From Planctomycetota bacterium (GTDB taxonomy: Bacteria > Planctomycetota > UBA8742 > UBA2392), in contig JADLBZ010000097.1 of the NCBI GenBank assembly GCA_020847415.1, forward strand, positions 1 to 41,236: a DNA stretch of 41,236 nt, read 5' to 3'. Under the pieces are notes generated by a model, which was not told the origin of the DNA, did not search any database, and was given only the letters and a program-made list of their open reading frames with translations. Of the stretch, positions 1-8,907 are shown piece by piece. Each line of letters begins with the position of its first letter. Position 1 is the first letter of the stretch. The position numbers and the translations under genes were made by a program.

Positions 1-2066
1 GTCTTGCCCGAGGAATCCTGCGGGATCTGCGGCAGGAAGAGAATGGTGGTGGGACGCCGGCCCGGCTCCAGGCGGCCCTGCAGATGGGCCTCGAGCAGCT
101 CGGTCATGTGCTGTTCCTGGGCCGCGTCGCGGGGCAGGCGGCCGTCGGCGGCGCCGCCCTCGAAGGTGCCCTTGCGCATGACCACCCAGGTGGTGACCTG
201 CGGGCCCTTGCGCGCGTCCTGCACGCCCACGCTGGCCGCCATTTCCACCTGGGCATGGGCAAACAGGGCCTCGTCAATCTCGCGGGGCATGAAGCGCTTG
301 CCGTCGCGGATAATCTCCTCACCCTTGCGGCCCAGAATGTAGAAGAAGCCGTCCGGGTCCTGGCGGGCCACGTCGCCGGTGTGGAACCACCCGCCGGCAA
401 AGGCGGCCGGGTTGGCGGCGGGGCGGCGGAAGTACTCCTTCATCACGTTCTCGCCCCAGATGCAGAGCTCGCCGGGCTCGCCTACTTCGGCAGTGGGGAA
501 GATAGGCGGGTTCATGCGGGCGAGGCCCGTGGGCTGCCAGTTGTCTTCCAGGGGCCGGGCCGGGCGCCGGTCGTCCTGGATGGCGGCCTTGTTGCCCACG
601 GTGGGGCCCACCGAGCCCAGGCGACGCGTGCCGTCCATGGGGTTCAGGGTTGCAAAGCAGGTGGTCTCGGCCATGCTGAAGCCCTCAATGACCGGCACCA
701 GGAAGCACTGCTCAAAGGCCTTCTGGGCCGCGCGGGGCAGCGGGGCCGCACCGCACACCAGCATGCGCAGCGTCGAGATGTCGTGACCGCGCGCCAGTCC
801 TTGCTCGCGAGCCTCGGCATCATCGCGCGCGCAGGCGGCACCGGGGCTCTCGTGGGCCGCGGGCCAGGGCAGGTCGGTGCGAGAAACCCGCGCGCCGGAA
901 AGCTCGCGCGCGGTCAGGATGCCCACCATGGAGGGCACCGCCACCGCCACCGAGGCCTTGTAGCGCTCCACGGCGCGCCAGAAGCGGTTCACGCTGAAGG
1001 CGCGCGAGATCACCACCGTGGCGCCCAGCACCAACGGCAGGAACACGCCCATCACCTGCGCCTTGGTGTGGAACAGAGGCAGCGTGCACATCACGCGTTC
1101 GCGTTCGTCCAGCTTCAGCCAGGTGGCCAGCCAGCGCGCCGACGTCATGAACTGCCGGTGCTGCAGGATGACGCCCCGGGGGTTCTTGATTTCGGACTCG
1201 GTGTATATCAGCGCCGCCTCGTCCCACCAGCGCGGCACGGGCGAGCTCACGGCGCTGCTTGACGCCAGAGCACAGCAGGCATCCAGCGACAGCACAGGCA
1301 CAAAGCCGCCGTCGGGAGCCAGGTTGCGATGGTCCTGACCCACCCGCACGCCGCCCAGCTCCGTGGCGCCGCCGGTCAGCAGCACAGCCTGCAACCCCGG
1401 CAGCGAGTCCACCATGCTGGACACCCGCTGCCAGTTGGCGGGGCTGGTCACCAGCAGGCTGGCGCCGCTGTCCTCCAGCGCGCTGCGCAACTGCACGGGG
1501 CTGAACGCCTCGTTCAGGGGCACCGCCAGCAGGCCGCTCTTCATGGCGCCCAGCAGCACAAACACCGCGTCGGCGGAGTTCTCCAGCAGCATGGCCACGC
1601 GGGCACCGTTGCCGGCACCCAGCTCGCGCAGCAGGTTGGCAACGCGAGTGGTTCGGTCGTGCAGCGCGCGGTAGCTGTACTCGCGGCCGTCGTCCTCGCA
1701 GACCAGAAAGGGCTTGTCGCCCAGCCGCGCGGCCTGGCCCTCAATCAGGTCGCGAATGTTCTCGTGCTCGTTGAAGCGGCGCAGCGGGTCCGTGAAGCGC
1801 GCGCGCACGCCGATGCTGCCGGTGGTCTTGCGCACGGGCGCCTGAACATAAGCGGGAACCGGCGGCTTCGCCGCGGGGGCTGTCGGGGTGCGAGGCGGCT
1901 TCTGCTGTGGCGCGGGTTTTGCGGGCTTCTTGTTGCCGGCGCGCTTTGCTTTGACCGGTTTGGCGCGGGTGGCTTTAGGGGCACGCTTAGGCGCGGGCTT
2001 GCGGGCTGCCTTAGGCGCGGGCTTGCGGGCGCTGCGTTTGGCTGGCTGCCGTGAAGACTTGCGCAT
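1..2066 (-). CDS. Acyl-CoA synthetase / AMP-dependent ligase (ANL superfamily) with Lys/Ala/Pro-rich N-terminal tail; 3' end runs off the window
   Basis: Own reverse-strand translation from ATG at 2066: MRKSSRQPAKRSARKPAPKAARKPAPKRAPKATRAKPVKAKRAGNKK... followed by ANL-type sequence (LLTGGATELGGVRVGQDH, EGFSMAETTCFATLNPMDGTRRLGSVG, GELCIWGENVMKEYFRRP, GGWFHTGDVARQDPDGFFYILGRKGEEIIRDGKRFMPREIDEAL, PQDSSGKT). Not in the ORF track, presumably because it lacks a stop in the window. Confidence 0.88.
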   Translation of the reverse strand, partial: MRKSSRQPAKRSARKPAPKAARKPAPKRAPKATRAKPVKAKRAGNKKPAKPAPQQKPPRTPTAPAAKPPVPAYVQAPVRKTTGSIGVRARFTDPLRRFNEHENIRDLIEGQAARLGDKPFLVCEDDGREYSYRALHDRTTRVANLLRELGAGNGARVAMLLENSADAVFVLLGAMKSGLLAVPLNEAFSPVQLRSALEDSGASLLVTSPANWQRVSSMVDSLPGLQAVLLTGGATELGGVRVGQDHRNLAPDGGFVPVLSLDACCALASSSAVSSPVPRWWDEAALIYTESEIKNPRGVILQHRQFMTSARWLATWLKLDERERVMCTLPLFHTKAQVMGVFLPLVLGATVVISRAFSVNRFWRAVERYKASVAVAVPSMVGILTARELSGARVSRTDLPWPAAHESPGAACARDDAEAREQGLARGHDISTLRMLVCGAAPLPRAAQKAFEQCFLVPVIEGFSMAETTCFATLNPMDGTRRLGSVGPTVGNKAAIQDDRRPARPLEDNWQPTGLARMNPPIFPTAEVGEPGELCIWGENVMKEYFRRPAANPAAFAGGWFHTGDVARQDPDGFFYILGRKGEEIIRDGKRFMPREIDEALFAHAQVEMAASVGVQDARKGPQVTTWVVMRKGTFEGGAADGRLPRDAAQEQHMTELLEAHLQGRLEPGRRPTTILFLPQIPQDSSGK

Positions 2067-2682
2067 GCATACCCCCTGCGGCGGTTCTAGAGGGCAGATT
2101 ATTCGGGTGTGCTGCGGCTGCAAGTTAGAGCGGCGGAAGGGGAGTGTCAGCAACCGTAGTCAACTTGCCCACAGAGAATGTTGATAAGGTGTCAGAATCG
2201 CAGTAGCTCCGGCTGGCGGCGACGTCAAACCTACAAAGTCGCCAATCAAGGGCCAGTGAAGACGGAATTCCGCCTAATCGCACAAAGCCGTAAGTCATTC
2301 TACTCTAGCGGCTTGTGGACGCGGAGTGGACGAGTGGCCTAGTTGCGGAGCGAGCAAGACCTGCGACTGGGCGACGTGAAATACATCAAAGCCGACAATG
2401 CAATCGCGGAGCTCGTGTGGATAACCACGCAAAGAAACGCATTCCCGGCCGGCGTGCGCAGCCCGGGAACAACGGTGCAAGTAGCCTGGCCCGGATGTCT
2501 CGCTGGGTGTGTGGAAAGTTGGGGATGGTCTGGTTTTGGCTGCGGGCGGGTAAATCGAGTGCTTTCCGGCCTGCCTGCGCAAGGCCGCCGCGGCTCAACG
2601 AGCATCCTCTGGCGTTGGATGTTCTTCGCCCCGGTCTCGTGACGTAACCTCGGGCTGCGCACCGGGCGTTGCGATGTAGGCT

Positions 2683-4038
2683 GTGGCGGTGCGACCGCTG
2701 CCCAACATCCCCGCCACCGCGCTGGCCCGCCGGGTGATTCGACGCCTGCGCGAGCTGGGCCACGAAGCCCTGCTGGCGGGCGGGTGCGTGCGTGACCTGC
2801 TGCTGGGCCGCGAACCCAAAGACTACGACGTTGCCACCAGCGCCCTGCCCGATGCCGTGGAGGCCGCCTTTGCGCGTACCGTGGCGGTGGGCAAGCAGTT
2901 CGGCGTGATCCGCGTACTGGACGAGAACCTGCCCGAGATCGCCATCGAGGTCGCCACCTTCCGGCATGACGGCCCTTACCTGGACGGCCGCCACCCCAGC
3001 AGCGTGGCCTTCACCAGCGCGCCCGAGGATGCCGCCCGCCGCGACTTCACCGTGAACGCCCTGTTCCTGGACCCCGAGACCAGCGAAGTGCACGACTACG
3101 TGGGCGGGTTGGCTGACCTGAAGCGGCGGGTCATCCGCGCCGTGGGCATTCCCCGGGCACGCTTTGAAGAAGACAAGCTGCGCCTGTTGCGCGCCGTGCG
3201 CTTTGCGGCGGGGCTGGGCTTTGACATCGCCGACGAGACCCTGGAGGCAGTTACCGCCATGGCGCCGCAGGTGTGCCAGTGCAGCGGCGAGCGCATCCGC
3301 GACGAGCTGGCCCGCCTGCTGACCGCCAAGGGTGCTTCGCGCGGGCTGCGCCTGATGCTGCAGACCGGCCTGCTCGACGCCATCCTGCCCGAGGTGGCTG
3401 CCATGCACGGCGTGCGCCAGCCGCCCGAGTTTCATCCCGAGGGCGACGTGCTGGTCCACACCATGCTGGCGCTGGACATGATGGACCAGCCGGCCTCTCT
3501 CACGCTGGCGCTGGCCGTGCTGCTGCACGACGTGGGCAAGCCGCCCACCTTCGACGACAGCGGCGACCGCATCCGCTTCCATGGCCACGATAAGCTGGGG
3601 GCGCAGATGGCCGGCGAGATCCTTTTGCGGCTGCGCTTTCCCGGCGAGGTGATTGCCCGGGTGGCCTCGCTGGTGCAGGACCATCTCAAGTTCATCAACG
3701 TGCCCAAGATGAGCACCGCCACCCTGAAGCGCTTCCTGCGCAAAGAGCACTTTGACGAGGACCTCGCGCTGCACCGCCTGGATTGCCAGGCCAGCCACGG
3801 CAAGCTGGACACCTGGTGCTTTGCCCGCGACAAGCTGGCCGAGTTTGCCCGCCAGCCGCAGGCCCTGCGCCCGCCCCTGCCCCTGGACGGCAACGACCTG
3901 AAGGCCCTGGGCCTGCCCCCCGGCCCGGTCTATCGCGAGTTGCTGACCGCGCTGGAGGACGAGGTGCTGGAAGGGCGCGTTGCGAACCGCGAGCAGGCCC
4001 TGGCCTTTGTAAAGGGCAGGGCAGGTCTGCGCGGTTGA
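2683..4038 (+). CDS. cca: CCA tRNA nucleotidyltransferase / poly(A) polymerase family with HD domain
   Basis: LLAGGCVRDLLLGREPKDYDVATSALPDAVEAAF nucleotidyltransferase motif; RDFTVNALFLDP; HDVGKPPTF HD motif. GTG start. Confidence 0.9.
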   Translation: MAVRPLPNIPATALARRVIRRLRELGHEALLAGGCVRDLLLGREPKDYDVATSALPDAVEAAFARTVAVGKQFGVIRVLDENLPEIAIEVATFRHDGPYLDGRHPSSVAFTSAPEDAARRDFTVNALFLDPETSEVHDYVGGLADLKRRVIRAVGIPRARFEEDKLRLLRAVRFAAGLGFDIADETLEAVTAMAPQVCQCSGERIRDELARLLTAKGASRGLRLMLQTGLLDAILPEVAAMHGVRQPPEFHPEGDVLVHTMLALDMMDQPASLTLALAVLLHDVGKPPTFDDSGDRIRFHGHDKLGAQMAGEILLRLRFPGEVIARVASLVQDHLKFINVPKMSTATLKRFLRKEHFDEDLALHRLDCQASHGKLDTWCFARDKLAEFARQPQALRPPLPLDGNDLKALGLPPGPVYRELLTALEDEVLEGRVANREQALAFVKGRAGLRG

Positions 4039-4115
4039 ACGGCACTTGTGCTTGCGCCGGGCGCCTTCCGGGGTGAAGATGCCCGTTCCCCGTCTCACCC
4101 CGGTCGAGAGTCCCG

Positions 4116-5750
4116 ATGAAGGCTACGTTCCTGCTTGCCAGCCTGTTGATGGCGTCTGTGCTGGGCGCCCAGGCGCCCAGTGTCGCGGGCGGCTTCGCGC
4201 TGGATGTGGTGCTGAACCCGGTGGTCACCGGCCGGGCGTTCGCGTTTTCGCCCGACGGGCGGCTGTTCTACACCGAGCACAGCACGGGCCAGATCATGGT
4301 GGTGACCAACCCCACCACCACGCCGGGGGCGCCCACGGTGTTTGCCACGGTCTCTGGTTATGTGGGCCCGACCAGCAACGACTGCGGCCTGCACGGCATC
4401 GTGTTTGACCCTGCCTTCCCAGCCAGCACCAGCGACCCGAACAACCGCTACATCTATGTGGCCCACACCACGGGCACAGCGGGCGCGCCGCAACTGGTGG
4501 TCAAGCGCTTTACCGAGAACGTGGCTGCCCTGGGCACTGCCCTTGGCGGCTCCGAGACCGCCGTGGTGCCTGCCATTGCCATGGGCAGCGCCACCGGCAC
4601 CAACCTGGGCGGGCGGCTGCGCTTTGGGCCGGACGGCAAGCTGTACGTGGGCGTGGGCGACGGCGGCGCGGCCCTGGCCATTGCCGGGGCGGCTGCCCAG
4701 AGCACGACCAGCAGCCTGGGCAAGGTCTTGCGCTACAACAGCAACGGCAGCGTGCCCGTGGACAACCCGGTCTCCCTGAACCCGTACTGGGCGCGCGGCC
4801 TGCGCAACCCCCGCGGCCTGGCCTTCAACCCGAGCACCAACGATCTCTTTGCCACCGACAATGGCAACCCGCCCACGGGCGCCGATGAATTGAACGTGGG
4901 CGTGGCAGCCGGCAACTACGGCTGGGACACCACCGGCACCAGCGGCACCCAGGTCAACCCGGCCTACAACAACCCGGCCCTGGTGCTGCCCGCGGACTTT
5001 GAACCAAGCGGCATCGCCTTTCATCCCTCCAGCGGCGGGTCTTTCCCGGCGGCGGGCTACCGCGCCGGGTGCCTGTACCTGGGTTGCGAGAACACCGCGG
5101 CCTCGGTGACCTTTCCTGTGGTGGGCGCCAAGGCGGGCGCCATGGTGGTACGTGTGGTGCTTTCCGGCGGCAACGAGCGCACCGCCGTGGGCATGTGGCC
5201 CCTGGTCACGTCCTTCACCACAGCCGTGCGCGACCTGGCCTTCGGCCCGGACAACCACTTGTACATCCTGACCGACACGGTGCTGTACCGCCTGCGCTAC
5301 ACGGGCAACACCAGCGTCAACGCGCCGGTGGCGGTGGCAGGCGTGGACCAGACAGTAAATGAGGGTGCGCCGGTGACCCTGAACGGCGCCGGCAGCTCAG
5401 ACGCCGACGCGGGCGACGTGCTGCGCTACACCTGGCGCCAGATCGGCGGCAGCACGGTGGTCAGCCTTACTAACGCGACCACCAGCGTGGCAACGTTTAC
5501 CGCCCCGTCCGTGCCCTTCACCCAGAACTTCACCTTTGAGCTGCTGGTGGAAGACGGTAACGGCGGCGTGGCCAGCGACGTGGTGCTGGTTACGGTCAAC
5601 GATGTCGGCGGCGGCGGTGGCGGCGGCGACAGCGACAAAGAACTGCTGGAAGCCCCCGGTGAGGGCGGGTGCGCCGCCCACCTGGCGGGTGGCGCTTTGG
5701 CCCTGTGGCTGTTGCCCCTGGCGCTGTGGCGGCGTCGCAGGCGCGCGTAA
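4116..5750 (+). CDS. Secreted PQQ-dependent sugar (glucose/sorbosone) dehydrogenase-like beta-propeller with PKD-like domain and C-terminal Cys-TM-Arg sorting-type signal
   Basis: Signal peptide MKATFLLASLLMASVLGAQA; LRFGPDGKLYVGVGDGG, WARGLRNPRGLAFNP, GDNLYILTDTVLYRLRY-like motifs; APVAVAGVDQTVNEGAPVTLNGAGSSDADAGDVLRYTWRQ PKD-like region; C-terminus GGCAAHLAGGALALWLLPLALWRRRRRA. Confidence 0.82.
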   Translation: MKATFLLASLLMASVLGAQAPSVAGGFALDVVLNPVVTGRAFAFSPDGRLFYTEHSTGQIMVVTNPTTTPGAPTVFATVSGYVGPTSNDCGLHGIVFDPAFPASTSDPNNRYIYVAHTTGTAGAPQLVVKRFTENVAALGTALGGSETAVVPAIAMGSATGTNLGGRLRFGPDGKLYVGVGDGGAALAIAGAAAQSTTSSLGKVLRYNSNGSVPVDNPVSLNPYWARGLRNPRGLAFNPSTNDLFATDNGNPPTGADELNVGVAAGNYGWDTTGTSGTQVNPAYNNPALVLPADFEPSGIAFHPSSGGSFPAAGYRAGCLYLGCENTAASVTFPVVGAKAGAMVVRVVLSGGNERTAVGMWPLVTSFTTAVRDLAFGPDNHLYILTDTVLYRLRYTGNTSVNAPVAVAGVDQTVNEGAPVTLNGAGSSDADAGDVLRYTWRQIGGSTVVSLTNATTSVATFTAPSVPFTQNFTFELLVEDGNGGVASDVVLVTVNDVGGGGGGGDSDKELLEAPGEGGCAAHLAGGALALWLLPLALWRRRRRA

Positions 5751-5751
5751 C

Positions 5752-6435
5752 GTGCCCCTGCGCCACGCCGCCCAGGAAGGCCGCCGCGCCTGGCGTAACG
5801 CACGCGCCCTGAAGAAGCGCTTTGATGCCTTTGTGCGCGAGCTGGCATTCTGGGGCGGCTGGGCGGGCATCGGGCTGTGCCTGCTGTGCGGCCTGTTGTG
5901 GCTGTTGCCGGAATCAAGCTGGGACGGCGTCTTGGGCCTGAGGGCAGGCTCGCTGCCCGTGTACACGGTGCTGGCGCTGGCCCTGGCGGCTTTGGCCGGG
6001 TGGCGGTTCGTCAACGCCGGGCAGGACCGCATCACCCGCCGGGTGGGCCGCAACGTGGGCCGTGTGGCCTTTGTGGCGCTGCCGCTGGCCTGCCTGGCAA
6101 TCGGCTGGTTCTTGGAACCCGTGTCGCGCTGGACCGGCTTTGAGCCGCCCAGCCATCCCTTCTGGATCGTGGTGCGCTGGTACCCGCCGGTGGCGGCGCT
6201 GGTGTGCGCGGCGGTGTTCCTGGCCTGGAAGTCGCGCCCCCGGCGCAACGTGTTGTGGGACCGCGGGCTCTGGTACGCCCTGCTGCTGCTGCCCTATGCG
6301 TTGCTGTTTGCCACGCTGGAACTGGGCCTGCATGTGGACTGGTTCGAGGCCCAGCACCGCGAGACAGTGCGCAGCCTGGGCAGCCACGCCATCATCCTGC
6401 AACTGCTGCTGGCCTACTTCGTGGGCGGCGATTGA
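5752..6435 (+). CDS. Hypothetical multi-pass membrane protein
   Basis: GTG start directly after the stop of the previous gene; several hydrophobic segments (LAFWGGWAGIGLCLLCGLLWLL, VYTVLALALAALAGW, VAFVALPLACLAIGWFL, VAALVCAAVFLAW, YALLLLPYALLFATLELGL). Confidence 0.7.
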   Translation: MPLRHAAQEGRRAWRNARALKKRFDAFVRELAFWGGWAGIGLCLLCGLLWLLPESSWDGVLGLRAGSLPVYTVLALALAALAGWRFVNAGQDRITRRVGRNVGRVAFVALPLACLAIGWFLEPVSRWTGFEPPSHPFWIVVRWYPPVAALVCAAVFLAWKSRPRRNVLWDRGLWYALLLLPYALLFATLELGLHVDWFEAQHRETVRSLGSHAIILQLLLAYFVGGD

Positions 6436-6460
6436 ACTTTGAAGCTGCGATGCCGTGCAA

Positions 6461-7267
6461 TCAGGCTACGGCGGGCTGTCGCTTGTGGCTGTAGTGGAGC
6501 AGGGCACCGGTAAGCAGCGCTCCGCCGATGGCGTTGCCTGCCGTGACAGGCAACTGGTTCCATAGCAGCCACTGCTCCAAGGAGATGTCGGCGCCCAGCA
6601 GCATGGCGGTGGGAATGACGAACATGTTCACGACCGAGTGCTCCAGTGCTAGGGCAAAGAAGGTGGCAATTGGCAGCCAAACGGCCATGACCTTGCCGAT
6701 GGTGGACGACGAGACCATGCCCAGCACGGTTCCCAGGGCAACCAGCCAATTGCAGAGCAGACCCTTTACCAGCGCAGACATCCATCCGTTGAAGCCGTCG
6801 TGCTGGTAGTCGACGGTCTTGGAGAGTGCGGTGGCGATGAGCTTATCGCCTAGGGGGCCCGGCTCGTGTAGGAAGCCCTTGGTCAAGGCAAAGGCCAGCA
6901 GCGCACCCACGAAAAGACTGCCCAGCAGGTTTCCCAGCATCACCCACGACCAGTTCCGCAGGGTGGCAGAGAGGGTGATCTTGCGGCCCAGCACGCCCAT
7001 GGTCAGGACGGCGAAGTTGCCGGTCACCAGTTCAAGCCCGAGCAGCACAATAATGGCAAAGCCCACCGGAAAGGTTGCGCCGGCGACCAGGTTGGCGACG
7101 CCGCCGCTCAGCCCGTCAAAGGCGCGGAAGGCAAACACCGTGGAAAGCGCCAGCAGCGCGCCGGACAGAGCGCCCTTCAAGAGCATGCTGTGGATGTCGA
7201 GGTGCGCTTTCTTAATGCTGGCGCTATGAACCTCGTCCATCAGCTTCTGCGGTGTGTTGTGGTCCAT
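6461..7267 (-). CDS. Formate/nitrite transporter (FNT) family channel
   Basis: MDHNTPQKLMDEVHSASIKKAHLDIHSMLLKGALSGALLALSTVFAF...GFAIIVLLGLELVTGNFAVLTMGVL...NLLGSLFVGALL; pattern characteristic of FNT proteins. Confidence 0.88.
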   Translation of the reverse strand: MDHNTPQKLMDEVHSASIKKAHLDIHSMLLKGALSGALLALSTVFAFRAFDGLSGGVANLVAGATFPVGFAIIVLLGLELVTGNFAVLTMGVLGRKITLSATLRNWSWVMLGNLLGSLFVGALLAFALTKGFLHEPGPLGDKLIATALSKTVDYQHDGFNGWMSALVKGLLCNWLVALGTVLGMVSSSTIGKVMAVWLPIATFFALALEHSVVNMFVIPTAMLLGADISLEQWLLWNQLPVTAGNAIGGALLTGALLHYSHKRQPAVA

Positions 7268-7332
7268 GGCGCTGCCCCAAAGTACGCGTCCCGCCCGCAG
7301 GCGTCTGCCTGATCAACAAGGAATAGCGGCCC

Positions 7333-7665
7333 TCACTCCGACAGGCGCGAAGGATCCGAGTCCATTGCGGCCCGCAAGTACACCAGGCACCCGAACAGCC
7401 AGAGCAGCGAGCCCAGCCCCATCCCCACCAGGGTGGAAATCAGCAGCGGCGAGGCGCCGTCTTGGAGCATGTCGGTGAAGTCCTCGGCTGTGTCGCCCCG
7501 GAAATTGATGATGCAGTAAACGACGATACTGGCCACTGTAACGATCATGCCTTGGGCCATCATGGCCTGTCCGCGACGCATTTCTACTTCACAGTGGTCA
7601 CGCTCGGCTTGGGGGATCTCTGCTGCCACCGGCTTGGTTACTACCGCGCTTTCCTTGGCACTCAT
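7333..7665 (-). CDS. Small hypothetical membrane protein (110 aa)
   Basis: Two hydrophobic segments (MIVTVASIVVYCIINF, LLISTLVGMGLGSLLWLFGCLVYL); start overlaps the stop of the TDT transporter gene (ATGA). Confidence 0.65.
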   Translation of the reverse strand: MSAKESAVVTKPVAAEIPQAERDHCEVEMRRGQAMMAQGMIVTVASIVVYCIINFRGDTAEDFTDMLQDGASPLLISTLVGMGLGSLLWLFGCLVYLRAAMDSDPSRLSE

Positions 7666-8813
7666 GACAAACCTCCGATCTTGCTGTCTGTAAGTGCTTC
7701 CGTGATGCGTGTTGCTGCCACCGGTGGCCGCGCTGCCAGAACCAGCACGTACACCATGCGCCCCGCCAGCCCGGACATCACCAGAGTCCAGGCAATCAAC
7801 GCGGCGACCACAAATGCCTGGGCGATGCCCACCAGGAAGGGGGCCTGCAGCACGCCGGCGATCTGGAGAGTGCAGACCGAGTACATGCCCAGCGGGAATA
7901 CCAGCCCCCAGTAGAGCGGGTCATACTTGAAACCGAACCCGCGCACCCTGTGGCGCCAGATGCCGAGGATGACAAGAATGGGGATCCACCAAGTTGCGGT
8001 AGCCCAGTACATTAGGGCCAGGCCCTTGATGAACGGCAGCAGGGGCGCGAGCAGTTGCGAGTTAACGCCGGCCTGCGCCAGCTTGGCACCGGCCAGGGTC
8101 GAGATGGCCACCGCACCCCTGTTGATCCAATAGGGTGGCATCAGGTCTGACGGCGCGAACTTGAAGAACATGTAGCGATAGAAGATCAGCGAAATCATCC
8201 AGATATACAGCATGCCGCCGCAGAGCCACAGCGACGTCAGCACATACAAGGCGATCTCGGGGTCCATCAGCCGTTGCGGGCCGGCTACACAACCGAGCAC
8301 GCAAACTGACTGCGGCGCCACTACGGCCAGCAGCCACCCGCCGTTAATGCCTTCCGCCAGTGATGGTTTCTGCTCCTTTACACTGAGCAGCACAAACACG
8401 GCGCAGGTGATGCACCCCCAGAGTGCGAGCGCCACCCACCACAACACGGCCCCTAGCGCGGGGTTATCCAGCAGCGTCGTGAGCTGAACGCCGATGACGC
8501 TGGTACCTGCAACCATGGTGAAGAAACCCGGGCCGCGCTGGTGGCTGGCCAGGTCTGCCAGAATGCGAGCGGGATGGCGTACGATCCGCGCCAGCAGCGC
8601 CACCCACAACACGCCGTAAGCCGGCAGGTTGATCCACAACAGTGCCCTTGCCGCCAGTTCGAGTTCAAGAAGGTTGCAAGCAATGGAAACGATGCCGGTG
8701 GCCATGGTCAGCGCAAAATAGCCGGGATGCATGGCGGCCAGCCGCTCGTTGAGGAAGCTAAGCGCGCCCGCAGGTGTCGCTGCAATCGTCTGGGAGGCGG
8801 TGGTGTGCGGCAT
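7662..8813 (-). CDS. TDT/SLAC1 family transporter (tellurite-resistance/dicarboxylate/sulfite-type anion channel)
   Basis: MPHTTASQTIAATPAGALSFLNERLAAMHPGYFALTMATGIVSIACNLL...; about 10 TM segments. The track ORF extends to 8927 but 8813 (ATG) avoids overlap with the response regulator. Confidence 0.82.
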   Translation of the reverse strand: MPHTTASQTIAATPAGALSFLNERLAAMHPGYFALTMATGIVSIACNLLELELAARALLWINLPAYGVLWVALLARIVRHPARILADLASHQRGPGFFTMVAGTSVIGVQLTTLLDNPALGAVLWWVALALWGCITCAVFVLLSVKEQKPSLAEGINGGWLLAVVAPQSVCVLGCVAGPQRLMDPEIALYVLTSLWLCGGMLYIWMISLIFYRYMFFKFAPSDLMPPYWINRGAVAISTLAGAKLAQAGVNSQLLAPLLPFIKGLALMYWATATWWIPILVILGIWRHRVRGFGFKYDPLYWGLVFPLGMYSVCTLQIAGVLQAPFLVGIAQAFVVAALIAWTLVMSGLAGRMVYVLVLAARPPVAATRITEALTDSKIGGLS

Positions 8814-8907
8814 GCCACCAAGTATCGGCGTGCAGGCCAGGGTGTGGCATCGGCGGACGTCTGATTCGGGTGTAAGACCTTTGGGGGTGCGCCTGTCCGT
8901 GTTTGTC

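Noticed and set aside
84-1262. 392-aa plus-strand ORF at the window start
   Set aside because: Antisense shadow of the partial acyl-CoA synthetase, which the ORF track omitted because it is open at the edge.
2386-4098. 570-aa minus-strand ORF opposite cca
   Set aside because: Antisense shadow of the CCA-adding enzyme.
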